A stretch of DNA of 64,000 nt from Photobacterium lipolyticum (GTDB taxonomy: Bacteria; Pseudomonadota; Gammaproteobacteria; Enterobacterales; Vibrionaceae), in NCBI RefSeq assembly GCF_003026475.1, contig NZ_PYMC01000010.1:113952-177951 (forward strand), given 5' to 3'. Within the stretch, counting starts at the first letter, position 1; each line of letters begins with the position of its first letter. Shown here piece by piece: positions 63,837 through 64,000 of the stretch. Position numbers and translations under genes: made by a program. Below the pieces are notes generated by a model. That model did not search any database and was not told the origin of the DNA. It saw nothing but the letters and a program-made list of their open reading frames with translations.

Positions 63837-63863
63837 AAAAAAGCCCAGTCTTTCGACTGGGCC
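63837..63863 (-). terminator. rRNA operon terminator
   Basis: GCCCAGTC (63843-63850) pairs with GACTGGGC (63855-63862) around a GAAA tetraloop on the minus strand, followed by a run of T. It ends the 5S-tRNA-Asp transcript. Confidence 0.92.
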
Positions 63864-63873
63864 TTCTTATTAG

Positions 63874-63950
63874 TGGCGGAGTGGACGGGACTCGAACCCG
63901 CGACCCCCGGCGTGACAGGCCGGTATTCTAACCAACTGAACTACCACTCC
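63874..63950 (-). tRNA. tRNA-Asp (anticodon GTC)
   Basis: On the minus strand this is a 77-nt tRNA with encoded CCA. The acceptor stem GGAGTGG pairs with CCACTCC, the T arm contains GGGTTCGAGTCCC, and the anticodon loop CCTGTCACG gives GTC for aspartate. It closely resembles E. coli tRNA-Asp. It lies downstream of a 5S rRNA as the distal tRNA of an rRNA operon. Confidence 0.97.
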
Positions 63951-63979
63951 GCAGTGTCTATTCAGCATAAAGCTATTTG

Positions 63980-64000
63980 GCGCCTGGCGATGACCTACTC
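63980..64000 (-). rRNA. 5S rRNA, 3' end only
   Basis: On the minus strand the window edge reads GAGTAGGTCATCGCCAGGCG, the characteristic 3' end of Vibrionaceae 5S rRNA. Only about 20 bases are inside the window. It is about 30 bp upstream of tRNA-Asp, so this is the distal end of an rRNA operon; the exact 3' end is approximate. Confidence 0.88.

Overview
The window looks like chromosome I of a member of the Vibrionaceae, probably Photobacterium or a close relative. This is inferred from recognised proteins and gene order; no search was run. The main pointers are a ChiS protein whose reconstructed length (1129 aa) and phospho-sites (H469, D772) match my memory of Vibrio cholerae ChiS, a chitobiose phosphorylase of exactly 801 aa with D492 as general acid as in Vibrio proteolyticus, two tandem glutamate synthase operons, neighbouring arcA and arcB, and DUF3545 and DUF3293 proteins. 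Nearly all of the sequence is ordinary core genome. There is no transposase, prophage, CRISPR array or integron.

Layout. 1-2.7 kb: DUF3545 protein, hemerythrin-like protein, and the base-excision repair genes ung and nfo. 3.0-8.4 kb: grcA behind a perfect FNR box, then the thrLABC operon on the minus strand with its leader peptide and attenuator. 8.5-12.3 kb: aceK without aceBA, a small predicted outer-membrane protein, an RraA-fold protein that keeps the aldolase motif, and a DUF3293 gene whose last codons lie in a foldback repeat. 12.4-19.2 kb: arcA (second perfect FNR box) convergent with arcB, a PAS-GGDEF diguanylate cyclase, and a YhcC-type radical SAM protein. 19.9-32.2 kb: two paralogous gltBD operons. 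32.3-35.5 kb: mtnN, a CbiB-like gene, btuF and a TRIC channel gene. 35.6-44.3 kb: tyrS, mepM, erpA, clcA, hemL, a 35-aa cysteine-rich membrane peptide, an AI-2E family transporter and rsmC.

44.6-63.1 kb is the chitin-oligosaccharide block. It holds chiS, a long regulatory leader, the periplasmic binding protein, a five-component oligopeptide-type ABC importer, a GH9 glucosaminidase, a glucosamine/GlcNAc kinase, a GH20 hexosaminidase, GH94 chitobiose phosphorylase and a hexosamine-phosphate mutase. The predicted flow is: chitobiose is bound by Cbp, imported, then phosphorolysed to GlcNAc plus GlcNAc-1-P or hydrolysed; the monomers are phosphorylated by the kinase or isomerised by the mutase to the 6-phosphate. 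The enzymes lack signal peptides, so this is cytoplasmic metabolism. The window ends with an MliC-type lipoprotein, tRNA-Asp(GTC) and the 3' tip of a 5S rRNA, which is the distal end of an rRNA operon on the minus strand.

The most notable observations are: the E. coli redox cysteine C241 is replaced in ArcB; the RraA homologue carries the D-X20-R-D aldolase motif; a 184-bp foldback element and its short derivative are present, the long one supplying a gene's stop codon; a 35-aa cysteine-rich peptide lies between hemL and the transporter; the chitin operon leader has 30-bp-spaced direct repeats, a SlmA-like site and a possible 65-codon reading frame; and a perfect 20-bp palindrome abuts the second gltB. 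I found no clearly undescribed multi-gene system.
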